In this document: positions 8,222-15,273 of the stretch, piece by piece | Numbering within the stretch: position 1 is the stretch's first letter | Layout: the number at the start of each line of letters is the position of its first letter | Assembly (NCBI RefSeq): GCF_004634245.1 | Contig: NZ_SJTF01000005.1 | Coordinates: 124,001 to 188,000, forward strand | Length of the DNA: 64,000 nt | Direction of reading: 5' to 3' | Origin: Flavobacterium foetidum | GTDB lineage: Bacteria; Bacteroidota; Bacteroidia; Flavobacteriales; Flavobacteriaceae | Position numbers and translations under genes: made by a program | The notes under the pieces: model-generated | Told to the model about the DNA's origin: nothing | Databases searched by the model: none | The model's input: the letters and a program-made list of their open reading frames with translations, nothing else

Positions 8222-9640
8222 ATGAAAAATTATATAACCAAAATCGTGACCTTCGCCATTCTGATCACGACTATAATATCCTGTAAAGTCTCTAAGGATA
8301 TTGAAACTCCAAAAGATGCATTTCCTGAAAATTTCAGGAATGCATCGGTTTCGAGTGATACAACTAGTATTGCCGATATCGAGTGGAAAAATTTCTTTAC
8401 AGAAAAGGATATTGTTCAGTTGATTGACAGCGCGGTTGCCAGAAATAACGATCTGTTAATTGCACAAAAAAATATTGAGATTGCGCAATACAGATTTACA
8501 CAATCGAAATGGGGAAATATTCCTCAAGTCAATTTATTTGTAAACGCCAGCACCAGCAATCCTTCAGACAATAGTTTTACAGGAATGAACCTGAATCAGG
8601 CTTTAGGTGCTAAACATATTGATGATTATTCTGCCGGAGCTTCACTTTCTTGGGAGGCTGATATTTGGGGAAAGATTAGAAACCAAAAGAAAGGAGCTTA
8701 CGCAGGATATCTTCAATCTGAAGAAGTAAAAAAAGCTTTGCAGACCAATATTGTGGCTAATGTTTCTAGAGGGTATTACAACCTTTTGATGCTTGATGCT
8801 CAGTTGAAAATTGCACAGCAAAACCTCAAATTAAATGACAGTACGACCAACATCATCAAGTTAAAATATGATGCAGGTCAGGTCACTACTTTGGCAATTC
8901 AGCAATCTGAGGCACAAAAATTAAACTCGGAGCAACTGATTCCGTTATTGGAACAAAATATTGCTATTCAGGAAAATGCTTTAAGTGTTTTGACCGGTTC
9001 ATTCCCGAATTCAAAACAGAGAACCATTCTTTTAAATTCAATTGAAATTAAAAGCAATCCAGCGGTTGGAATTCCGTCTACATTAGTGAGCAGAAGACCA
9101 GATGTAAAAAGCGCTGAATTGGCACTTAAAGCAGCCAACGCCAATGTCGGTATCACGAAAGCGGATTTATACCCAGCTCTCAGAATTACGGCTCAAGGCG
9201 GTTTGAACTCTTTCGAAACGAGCAGCTGGTTCAATATTCCGGCTTCTCTTTTCGGAACTGTTGCAGGAGGTTTAACACAGCCGATCTTAAACAATAAAAG
9301 AGTTAGAACACAATACAATATCGCTGTCGCAGAAAGAGAAAAAGCGGTTTTAGCTTTTAGACAATCTGTCTTGGTTGCGGTAAGCGAAGTTTCTGATGCC
9401 TTGGTAAAAGTGGAAAAACTACAGCAACAGGAAACTTTCTTAAAAGAAAAAGTGAAGACATTACAGCTGGCAATCAAAAATTCGAATCTGCTGTTCAAAA
9501 ACGGATTAGCAGAATATCTTGAAGTTCTTACTGCACAGGCAAATCTATTGCAAAGCGAATTGGAACTTGCCGATTTAAAAAGACAACAACTTACAGCCAA
9601 TACCGATTTGTACCGCGCTCTCGGCGGAGGCTGGAAATAA
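8222..9640 (+). CDS. Outer-membrane efflux channel, TolC/NodT family lipoprotein
   Basis: A 472-residue channel lipoprotein. The ATG at 8222 begins MKNYITKIVTFAILITTIIS with the lipobox cysteine next. An upstream ATG at 8108 would add residues encoded by a repeat and is rejected. Two OEP repeats follow, with the usual features AYAGYLQSEEVKKALQTNIV, LVSRRPDVKSAELALKAANA and NGLAEYLEVLTAQANLL. It would form the trimeric exit duct for the adaptor and pump. The repeat and 37-residue gene in between do not rule out co-transcription. Confidence 0.93.
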   Translation: MKNYITKIVTFAILITTIISCKVSKDIETPKDAFPENFRNASVSSDTTSIADIEWKNFFTEKDIVQLIDSAVARNNDLLIAQKNIEIAQYRFTQSKWGNIPQVNLFVNASTSNPSDNSFTGMNLNQALGAKHIDDYSAGASLSWEADIWGKIRNQKKGAYAGYLQSEEVKKALQTNIVANVSRGYYNLLMLDAQLKIAQQNLKLNDSTTNIIKLKYDAGQVTTLAIQQSEAQKLNSEQLIPLLEQNIAIQENALSVLTGSFPNSKQRTILLNSIEIKSNPAVGIPSTLVSRRPDVKSAELALKAANANVGITKADLYPALRITAQGGLNSFETSSWFNIPASLFGTVAGGLTQPILNNKRVRTQYNIAVAEREKAVLAFRQSVLVAVSEVSDALVKVEKLQQQETFLKEKVKTLQLAIKNSNLLFKNGLAEYLEVLTAQANLLQSELELADLKRQQLTANTDLYRALGGGWK

Positions 9641-9720
9641 TAGCTAATACAATACCCGTTAATTATTTATTTTTTGAGAGGAAAACGCTGTGAGACTTAG
9701 GTTTCATGGCGTTTTTTAGT

Positions 9721-9872
9721 TTTTGCCACGAAGGCGCTAGGGCGCAAAGTTTTTTTTTTTTGCCACGAATTGCACTAATTTCCACTAATTTCTTTTTCTC
9801 CCTAATTGTAAAATAATTCGTGAAAATTAGCGCAATTCGTGGCAATAAACTTTATACCTTCGCGGTAAAACC
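9721..9872. repeat. Nested GCCACGAATT palindromic repeat
   Basis: The inner arms are TGCCACGAATTGCACTAATT (9761-9780) and a matching AATTCGTG...GCAATTCGTGGCA (9815-9844). An outer pair, GCCACGAAGG with CAAAGT and ACTTTATACCTTCGCGG, folds around them. The whole would make a long cruciform or RNA hairpin. It belongs to a family found in at least six other places in this window. Confidence 0.7.
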
Positions 9873-9896
9873 ATCATTACGTATAAATCAAAATTC

Positions 9897-10361
9897 ATGA
9901 AAAAAATTGCAACCATTGCGTTTTTAGCTTTACTACTTACAAACTGCAAACAAAACAACTCAAATGAAGAATTAAAACCAATAGAAAAAAATACAGACAC
10001 AATTACGGCTGTAAAAACAGAACTAAAAGAAAAAGAAGCAGAACTAAAAGAAGACTGTAAAGATATCGAAGTAGAAATGGGTTCTGGAAGAGAATGTATA
10101 GTACAAGAGAAGGATCTTGCTAAAGTTTATCAAAATATCATTAAGAATAAAGAGGTTGAAGAATCGGAGTATTTTTTAAGTGTTATTCCAAACGAAGATA
10201 AATCTGTTGAAGTTAATCAAAAAGGATTAATGACAATTGATTATCTAATTACAAAAGATAAAGTAGCGATTTCTATGAATTATGCCGGCGGCGTTACAGA
10301 AGTAACTCTCGAAAAAATAAACAATACCGTTAAAAAAAGCATTTATCATTATGCTGATTAA
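9897..10361 (+). CDS. Small lipoprotein of unknown function
   Basis: A 154-residue protein with a lipoprotein signal peptide (MKKIATIAFLALLLTNC). A Lys/Glu-rich helical segment follows at about residues 30-55, then a compact domain with two cysteines at about 53 and 64. I do not recognise the family. It lies alone between two palindromic repeats and has its own terminator, so it is probably a single-gene transcript. It probably sits on the periplasmic face of the inner or outer membrane. Confidence 0.75.
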   Translation: MKKIATIAFLALLLTNCKQNNSNEELKPIEKNTDTITAVKTELKEKEAELKEDCKDIEVEMGSGRECIVQEKDLAKVYQNIIKNKEVEESEYFLSVIPNEDKSVEVNQKGLMTIDYLITKDKVAISMNYAGGVTEVTLEKINNTVKKSIYHYAD

Positions 10362-10388
10362 ACTAAAAAAGTATACTATACTTTGAAT

Positions 10389-10425
10389 CAAACCGCTAAA
10401 AGCTCTGAGTTTTTGGCGGTTTTTA
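10389..10425 (+). terminator. Intrinsic terminator after the small lipoprotein gene
   Basis: AAACCGCTAAAA and TTTTTGGCGGTTT form a hairpin around GCTCTGAG, ending in a run of T. Confidence 0.7.
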
Positions 10426-10447
10426 TTTGCCCCAAAGACTTTTTTGT

Positions 10448-10600
10448 TTGCCACAACCCGAGCGATAGCGAACAGGCGAAGCAATTTCACGAATTTTCAC
10501 TAATTTCTTTTCTCTCCAATTATAAAAATAATTCGCGAAAATTCGTGAAATTCGTGGTAGTGAACTTTGTGTCTTAGTGCCTTCGTGGCAAAACCAAAAC
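10448..10600. repeat. GCCACGAATT-family palindromic repeat
   Basis: The left arm TTTCACGAATTTTCACTAAT (about 10485-10505) faces AATTCGCGAAAATTCGTGAA (about 10531-10550). Outer words TTTGCCAC and TTCGTGGCAAAACC close the structure. It ends directly before the Crp-like gene and contains no gene. Confidence 0.65.
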
Positions 10601-10605
10601 AATCT

Positions 10606-11211
10606 ATGAATTTCAATCCAGAAATATACCTCAACAATCTAAAACAAACCATAGAAAGTTACTACCCGCTTTCTGAGCAATCTTGGAAACAGATTGAAAG
10701 CACTACGCATTTTCAAACGCTTAAAAAAGGAGAAACGCTTTTACAAAACGGAGAAATAGCCAAAAATCTACATTTTATTGCAAAAGGCGTCTTAAGGGCT
10801 TTTATCGCAGACGAAGAAGGAAATTTCTACAACAAAAATCTTTTTCTTGAAAATTATTTTGCGGGTTCTAAAGTTTCGTTGATGCTCCAAACCCCTTCCA
10901 GTTTTACTATCGAAGCTTTAGAAGATTCTATTGTAATCAACATCAATTATAAAAAATATATGGAGTTGATTTATCAAAACGACGACCTCAAAAACTTTTA
11001 TATTGCTCATTTGGAGAAAAATTGGATTATCGAAAAAGAACAAAGAGAGGTGGCTTTGGTAATGCAGAATGCAACAGAAAGATATCTGAGCCTTCTAGAA
11101 AAACATCCCACTATTGCAGAGCGTGTTCCGTTATTGCATATTGCCTCACATTTGGGAATTACGCCAACCCAATTAAGCCGAATCCGAAAAAGTCTGGAAA
11201 AAGATTTGTAA
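10606..11211 (+). CDS. Crp/Fnr-family transcriptional regulator
   Basis: A 201-residue regulator. The cyclic-nucleotide-binding-type barrel covers about residues 20-125 (LKKGETLLQNGEIAKNLHFI, YFAGSKVSLMLQTPSSFTIE). A C-terminal winged helix holds the recognition helix ASHLGITPTQLSRIRKSL. The arginine and glutamate typical of cAMP binding are not evident, so the ligand is probably not cAMP. The ATG at 10606 is used because the open frame upstream of it is repeat sequence. Its targets are unknown. Confidence 0.88.
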   Translation: MNFNPEIYLNNLKQTIESYYPLSEQSWKQIESTTHFQTLKKGETLLQNGEIAKNLHFIAKGVLRAFIADEEGNFYNKNLFLENYFAGSKVSLMLQTPSSFTIEALEDSIVININYKKYMELIYQNDDLKNFYIAHLEKNWIIEKEQREVALVMQNATERYLSLLEKHPTIAERVPLLHIASHLGITPTQLSRIRKSLEKDL

Positions 11212-11248
11212 ATCAACATATGTAAAGGTTTTCTAGCAGATCCAATTT

Positions 11249-11256
11249 TATCTTTG
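11249..11256 (+). promoter_or_regulatory. -7 box of the GNAT gene
   Basis: TATCTTTG fits TAnnTTTG and lies 26 nt before the ATG. No TTG is found at the expected -33 position. Confidence 0.5.
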
Positions 11257-11282
11257 CTGTAGATTTAAAATCGATATCAAAA

Positions 11283-12014
11283 ATGAAAAACAGCAACCTC
11301 ATCAAAGACAATATTGACAACCTTACAGCCCTTTGGAAAACCGTTGCCACTCCCCTTTTGGCTAACTATGAAAATAATCCATTTGAATACATTCAGATAA
11401 ATAATTCTGGCTGGCCAAACAGATTATGGTTTCGAAAAGATATTACAGCAGAAAATCTACCACAGATTCGTGAAATCTTAGAAAAAAATCCCAATCTAAT
11501 AATTCCGTATTGGGATATTTTTGGAAGCAATTCAAAAGAAATTTTTGAGAAAAACGAATTTAAAATCCGAATCGAACTCGTGGCAATGGCTTTAAAATTG
11601 GGAAAAAAATTCCCTCGTCAAAACAATCTTATCATAAAGAGAGTTTTAAACGATGAAGATGCTACAATCTGGTCAAATATTTATCCGTTGTCTTTTAGTT
11701 ATGTAATCAGCAAAGAAATTGTAGTTCACAATTACAAAAATGTCAAGTTTTATCTGGTTCATTTTGATGGCAAACCAATAGGAACGCTTACGCTCTTTCA
11801 AACTGGAAAAACTATGGGAATTCACGGTGTCGGTGTTATTCCAGAAATGCGAAAAAGAGGTTTTGCAGAAGAAATCATGAAGTTCGCCATTAACGAAGCT
11901 ATTGATACTGGTTGCGAATATGCGCAATTACAGGCTTCGCCTTGGGGCAAAGGCATTTATACAAGATTAGGTTTTGAAGATTTGTTTACGATTACGAATT
12001 ACCAGCTAGCATAA
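11283..12014 (+). CDS. GNAT-family N-acetyltransferase
   Basis: A 243-residue protein with a C-terminal GNAT fold at about residues 118-243. The acetyl-CoA motif A reads GIHGVGVIPEMRKRGFAEEI, with the pyrophosphate loop RKRGFA, followed by motif B (YAQLQASPWGKGIYTRLGFE). The N-terminal 110 residues resemble the degenerate half of double-GNAT proteins. The acceptor is unknown. It has its own -7 box. Confidence 0.85.
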   Translation: MKNSNLIKDNIDNLTALWKTVATPLLANYENNPFEYIQINNSGWPNRLWFRKDITAENLPQIREILEKNPNLIIPYWDIFGSNSKEIFEKNEFKIRIELVAMALKLGKKFPRQNNLIIKRVLNDEDATIWSNIYPLSFSYVISKEIVVHNYKNVKFYLVHFDGKPIGTLTLFQTGKTMGIHGVGVIPEMRKRGFAEEIMKFAINEAIDTGCEYAQLQASPWGKGIYTRLGFEDLFTITNYQLA

Positions 12015-12059
12015 AATCTAAATTTAAAAGTCTCAAATCCCAATTAATAAAGTGTTTAA

Positions 12060-12375
12060 ATCTCTCGCAAAGACGCGAAGTCGCAAAGTTTTTTTCCCCT
12101 CGCAGATTTTGCAGATTGAGCAGATAAGATTTCTAAATAATTAATTAGGGAAAAAATCCCTTCACCTATTAATCTGTGGCTTAAAAATAAATCCTTCAAG
12201 CCTATGTCACTTTGTAACTTTGCCACTTTGAACCTAAAAAAATTTCTAAGTAATAAATTAAATAATCTGCTTAATCTGCAAAATCTGCGAGAAAAAAATC
12301 CTTTAATCTTCTTAATCTGTGGCTAAAAAAAATACCCCCCCTGAACCTTCGTCACTTTGCATCTTTGAACCTCTC
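12060..12375. repeat. CGCAGATT palindromic repeat
   Basis: Inverted 27-nt arms at 12099-12125 (CTCGCAGATTTTGCAGATTG...) and 12265-12291 (...AATCTGCAAAATCTGCGAG) match at 26 positions and are 139 nt apart. The interval holds further short words in both directions (AATCTGTGGCT twice, CACTTTG runs). No gene is present in the 12015-12490 gap. Confidence 0.7.
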
Positions 12376-12424
12376 AAAAAACAATCTTGTCCAAAATGCC
12401 CCTAAAATAGTCGTAAATAAGTAT

Positions 12425-12453
12425 TTGTAACCAAGAGAACATTAGTAGATTTG
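12425..12453 (+). promoter_or_regulatory. Promoter of the DoxX-like gene
   Basis: TTG at 12425-12427, an 18-nt spacer and TAGATTTG at 12446-12453 match the consensus. The gene starts 37 nt after the -7 box. Confidence 0.7.
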
Positions 12454-12490
12454 TAATACATTAACTAATAATCATTTAAACAAATACCCA

Positions 12491-12871
12491 ATGAAAACAA
12501 CCAAAATCATTTTCTGGACGACTACTATCCTTATCTTTTTATTTGAAGGCGTTATGCCAGCATTAACTTCTCAGACCGAATTGGCAAAAGAAGGAATCAG
12601 ACACCTTGGTTATCCTGAATATTTCGGAAATGCCTTAGTTGTTTTTAAAATCCTCGGTGTTTTGGCCCTAATCATTCCGCAGGTTCCAGCGAGAGTAAAA
12701 GAATGGGCCTATGCAGGATTTGCATTTGATTTTATTTTTGCTTCTATAAGCCACTTTGCCGTAGACGGATTTGATTTTCAGACTATATTTCCTTTGATTG
12801 TCTTAGGAATCCTGATTGTATCTTATGTTACCTATCATAAAATAGAGCGTTATAAAAATATCGCTCTTTAA
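12491..12871 (+). CDS. DoxX-like membrane protein
   Basis: A 126-residue protein with four predicted membrane spans. The features are those of DoxX-like proteins: FEGVMPALTSQTELAKEGIR, LGYPEYFGNALVVFKILGVL and AYAGFAFDFIFASISHFAVD. The biochemical role of this family is poorly known; relatives are linked to quinone-dependent oxidation or stress. The next small gene begins 12 nt later, so the two may share a transcript. Confidence 0.8.
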   Translation: MKTTKIIFWTTTILIFLFEGVMPALTSQTELAKEGIRHLGYPEYFGNALVVFKILGVLALIIPQVPARVKEWAYAGFAFDFIFASISHFAVDGFDFQTIFPLIVLGILIVSYVTYHKIERYKNIAL

Positions 12872-12883
12872 AACTCAAACTTT

Positions 12884-13093
12884 ATGATTGAAGTTTTTAA
12901 AACCAATGTCCAAGAAGAATCTCAATGCAAAATTATCATTGAGAAACTTCTTGAACATTTCCCGAACAGTTCAATTAATTTTGATTTAGAAGATTGCGAC
13001 AAAATCCTTCGCATACATGCAGCTTCGATTTCTAACCAAAAAATTATCGAGCTTCTTAGCGCTTTTGGTTATTCCTGTGAAGTTTTAGAATAA
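12884..13093 (+). CDS. Small protein with an HMA-like fold
   Basis: A 69-residue protein whose pattern suggests the beta-alpha-beta-beta-alpha-beta fold of heavy-metal-associated domains (MIEVFKTNVQEESQCKIIIE, then LRIHAASISNQKIIELLSAF). The metal-binding CxxC is absent; single cysteines are at about residues 15, 38 and 65. It may be a non-metal relative or a regulator of its neighbour. Function unknown. Confidence 0.65.
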   Translation: MIEVFKTNVQEESQCKIIIEKLLEHFPNSSINFDLEDCDKILRIHAASISNQKIIELLSAFGYSCEVLE

Positions 13094-13140
13094 AACAAAG
13101 CTTTAACCTTTTGATTTATAAAGTTTTAAAAAAAATATTG

Positions 13141-13148
13141 TACATTTG
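13141..13148 (+). promoter_or_regulatory. -7 box of the VOC gene
   Basis: TACATTTG lies 28 nt before the ATG at 13177. The nearest TTG is too far upstream to be a standard -33 element. Confidence 0.45.
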
Positions 13149-13176
13149 AGTACCTATCATCCAAAAAATCAAATGT

Positions 13177-13548
13177 ATGAACTTACCATCAGGACATCAG
13201 AGCATTATGCCGTATCTCATTTTACAAGGGGCTGCAAAATTTATCGACTTTACGAAAAATGTATTTGACGCAACAGAAATCAACACCAAATCGCTTCGTA
13301 CAGACGGCAGCATCATGCACGCCGAAATCAATCTAAACGGCAGCACTATAATGGTAACTGATGAGATAACCGATTGGGGAAAACAAACGGCTAATTTGTT
13401 TGTTTATGTCCCAAATGCAGATGAAACTTATCAAAAAGCCATTGAGAACGGAGCTTCAAGCCTTATGGAACTTGTAGATAAGGATTACGGAAGAACCTGC
13501 GGCATAACCGATCCTTTTGGAAACGTATGGTGGATTACATCAGTGTAA
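13177..13548 (+). CDS. VOC/PhnB-like glyoxalase-fold protein
   Basis: A 123-residue single VOC domain of the PhnB-like group: IMPYLILQGAAKFIDFTKNV, GSIMHAEINLNGSTIMVTDE and ITDPFGNVWWITSV, the last being the hallmark ending. Such proteins bind metal through His and Glu of paired repeats, and their substrates are rarely known. Starting at 13177 leaves a normal spacing from the -7 box. Confidence 0.82.
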   Translation: MNLPSGHQSIMPYLILQGAAKFIDFTKNVFDATEINTKSLRTDGSIMHAEINLNGSTIMVTDEITDWGKQTANLFVYVPNADETYQKAIENGASSLMELVDKDYGRTCGITDPFGNVWWITSV

Positions 13549-13566
13549 CTTAATACAATTCAATTT

Positions 13567-14034
13567 ATGAAATCAAAAGTAAAAACTGTTGTTTCATCTG
13601 GCCTAACTGCAGGTATACTGGATATTACAGCCGCAATTTTGGTGTATGCAGTAATCCTTCACAAAACAACAGCCGAAAAAATTCTACAGTCTATTGCTAG
13701 TGGTATTTTCAAAAAAGAAGCTTACACAGGCGGTCCAGAAATGGCGGTTTACGGCCTCTTACTTCATTTCTTAATTGCATTTGTTTTTGCGTGGTTTTAT
13801 TTTAAGATATTTCCCTACATTCCATTTTTTAAAATAAATACTGTTCTTTCTGGAGTATCTTATGGCATTTTTGTATGGTCTATTATGAACCTTATCGTAC
13901 TTCCGCTTGCTTTCCCGGTATTGCCAGAAAAAAAATTAGATTTCCCACTTCTACTATCTATACTTATTATTATTTGTTGTGTCGGAATGCCGATCGCTTT
14001 TATAACGAAGAAATACTACGCAAAGTGGTATTAA
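13567..14034 (+). CDS. Four-span membrane protein (DUF1440/YagU-like)
   Basis: A 155-residue protein with four hydrophobic segments, at about residues 10-30, 60-82, 92-115 and 125-146. It resembles small inner-membrane proteins of the YagU/DUF1440 type, with the features SSGLTAGILDITAAILVYAV and VYGLLLHFLIAFVFAWFYFK. It starts 18 nt after the VOC gene and is probably co-transcribed with it. The family assignment is tentative. Confidence 0.6.
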   Translation: MKSKVKTVVSSGLTAGILDITAAILVYAVILHKTTAEKILQSIASGIFKKEAYTGGPEMAVYGLLLHFLIAFVFAWFYFKIFPYIPFFKINTVLSGVSYGIFVWSIMNLIVLPLAFPVLPEKKLDFPLLLSILIIICCVGMPIAFITKKYYAKWY

Positions 14035-14214
14035 CTCATAACATAAATCTTAAAATTAATCCTACTCGCTAACCGTCACCTGTTAAACCTTTTACAATTC
14101 ATTTTTACGCCTTACACAATTCCCATGTTTATGCTTTTGAGTTAATTTTTTGATTGATTGGATCAATTATCGCTCCAGTCCTAAAGTAATTTTAGATAAA
14201 AATTAAACCGAAGG

Positions 14215-15273
14215 ATGCTTAAAGCCGTAAAACATGGTGTTATTTTAGAAAAAACAGAACGAGCTTTTGAAGAATTGGGAGTTCTGAATCCTGCCATTTA
14301 TCAGGATGGAAATAACGTTCATATGTTTTACAGAGCAGCCAAAAAAGGTAATTTTTCAACTATTGGATATTGTCGATTTGAAGGTCCTTTAACATTAGTC
14401 GAAAGACACAATGAGCCTATATTTATTCCGGAATATATTTATGAGATTCATGGTGTTGAAGACCCGAGAATTACTAAAATCGACGATAAATTTTATATGA
14501 CATATGTTACCTACGACGGTATAAATGCCTGCGGCGCACTGGCAACATCAAAAGACTTGCTGAGTTTTAAGAAAAAAGGGATTATGACCCCTAAATTTAT
14601 CCTCAACGAGTTTACAAACCTGATTAGAAAACATTTGCATAATCCTAGTGTAGCCAGAATTTTGGCTTTTAATACACACAGAAATTATCCGCTAACGGAG
14701 ACAATTAAGGACAATTTGTTTGTTTGGGACAAAAATGTGGTGCTTTTTCCAAAAAAAATAAACGGAAAATTTGTAGCGCTGCACCGATTGTTTCCTTCGA
14801 TCCAAATTTTTTCTTTTGAAAAAAAGGCGGATTTGACCACGGATTTTTGGAAAGATTATATGAAAAACCTTCCAGACTATATTATTCTGGAGCCAAAATA
14901 TGATCACGAGACAAGTCATATCGGACCGGGCGCTCCACCGATTGAAACCCCAGACGGTTGGCTGTTGATTTATCACTCAGCAGAACACAGAGAAAAAGGA
15001 TTGGTTTATCACGCATCTGCAGTGCTATTGGATTTGGAGGATCCGACAAAAATTATTGCACGACTGCCAGAGCCTATTCTGACTCCTGCAGAATATTATG
15101 AAAGACATGGTTATGTCAACTACGTGGTTTTCCCGACAGGTACAGCCCTCTTTGACGACCAATTATATATTTATTATGGTGCAGCCGACAATAAAATTGC
15201 TGTTGCATCTTTGAGCCTTAACGAGTTATTAACCGAACTAAAAATGAATCCCCATGAAGACGATAGCAAATAA
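14215..15273 (+). CDS. GH130-family glycoside phosphorylase
   Basis: A 352-residue five-bladed propeller enzyme of family GH130, whose members mostly phosphorolyse beta-mannosides (beta-1,4- or beta-1,2-linked) to mannose 1-phosphate. Visible motifs are LGVLNPAIYQDGNNVHMFYR near the start, HGVEDPRITKIDDKFYMTYV holding the conserved D-P-R, and ETSHIGPGAPPIETPDGWLL. No signal peptide is present, so the enzyme is cytoplasmic. It overlaps the next gene, a glycosyltransferase, by 20 nt, so the two may act on one storage or envelope mannoside. Confidence 0.85.
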   Translation: MLKAVKHGVILEKTERAFEELGVLNPAIYQDGNNVHMFYRAAKKGNFSTIGYCRFEGPLTLVERHNEPIFIPEYIYEIHGVEDPRITKIDDKFYMTYVTYDGINACGALATSKDLLSFKKKGIMTPKFILNEFTNLIRKHLHNPSVARILAFNTHRNYPLTETIKDNLFVWDKNVVLFPKKINGKFVALHRLFPSIQIFSFEKKADLTTDFWKDYMKNLPDYIILEPKYDHETSHIGPGAPPIETPDGWLLIYHSAEHREKGLVYHASAVLLDLEDPTKIIARLPEPILTPAEYYERHGYVNYVVFPTGTALFDDQLYIYYGAADNKIAVASLSLNELLTELKMNPHEDDSK

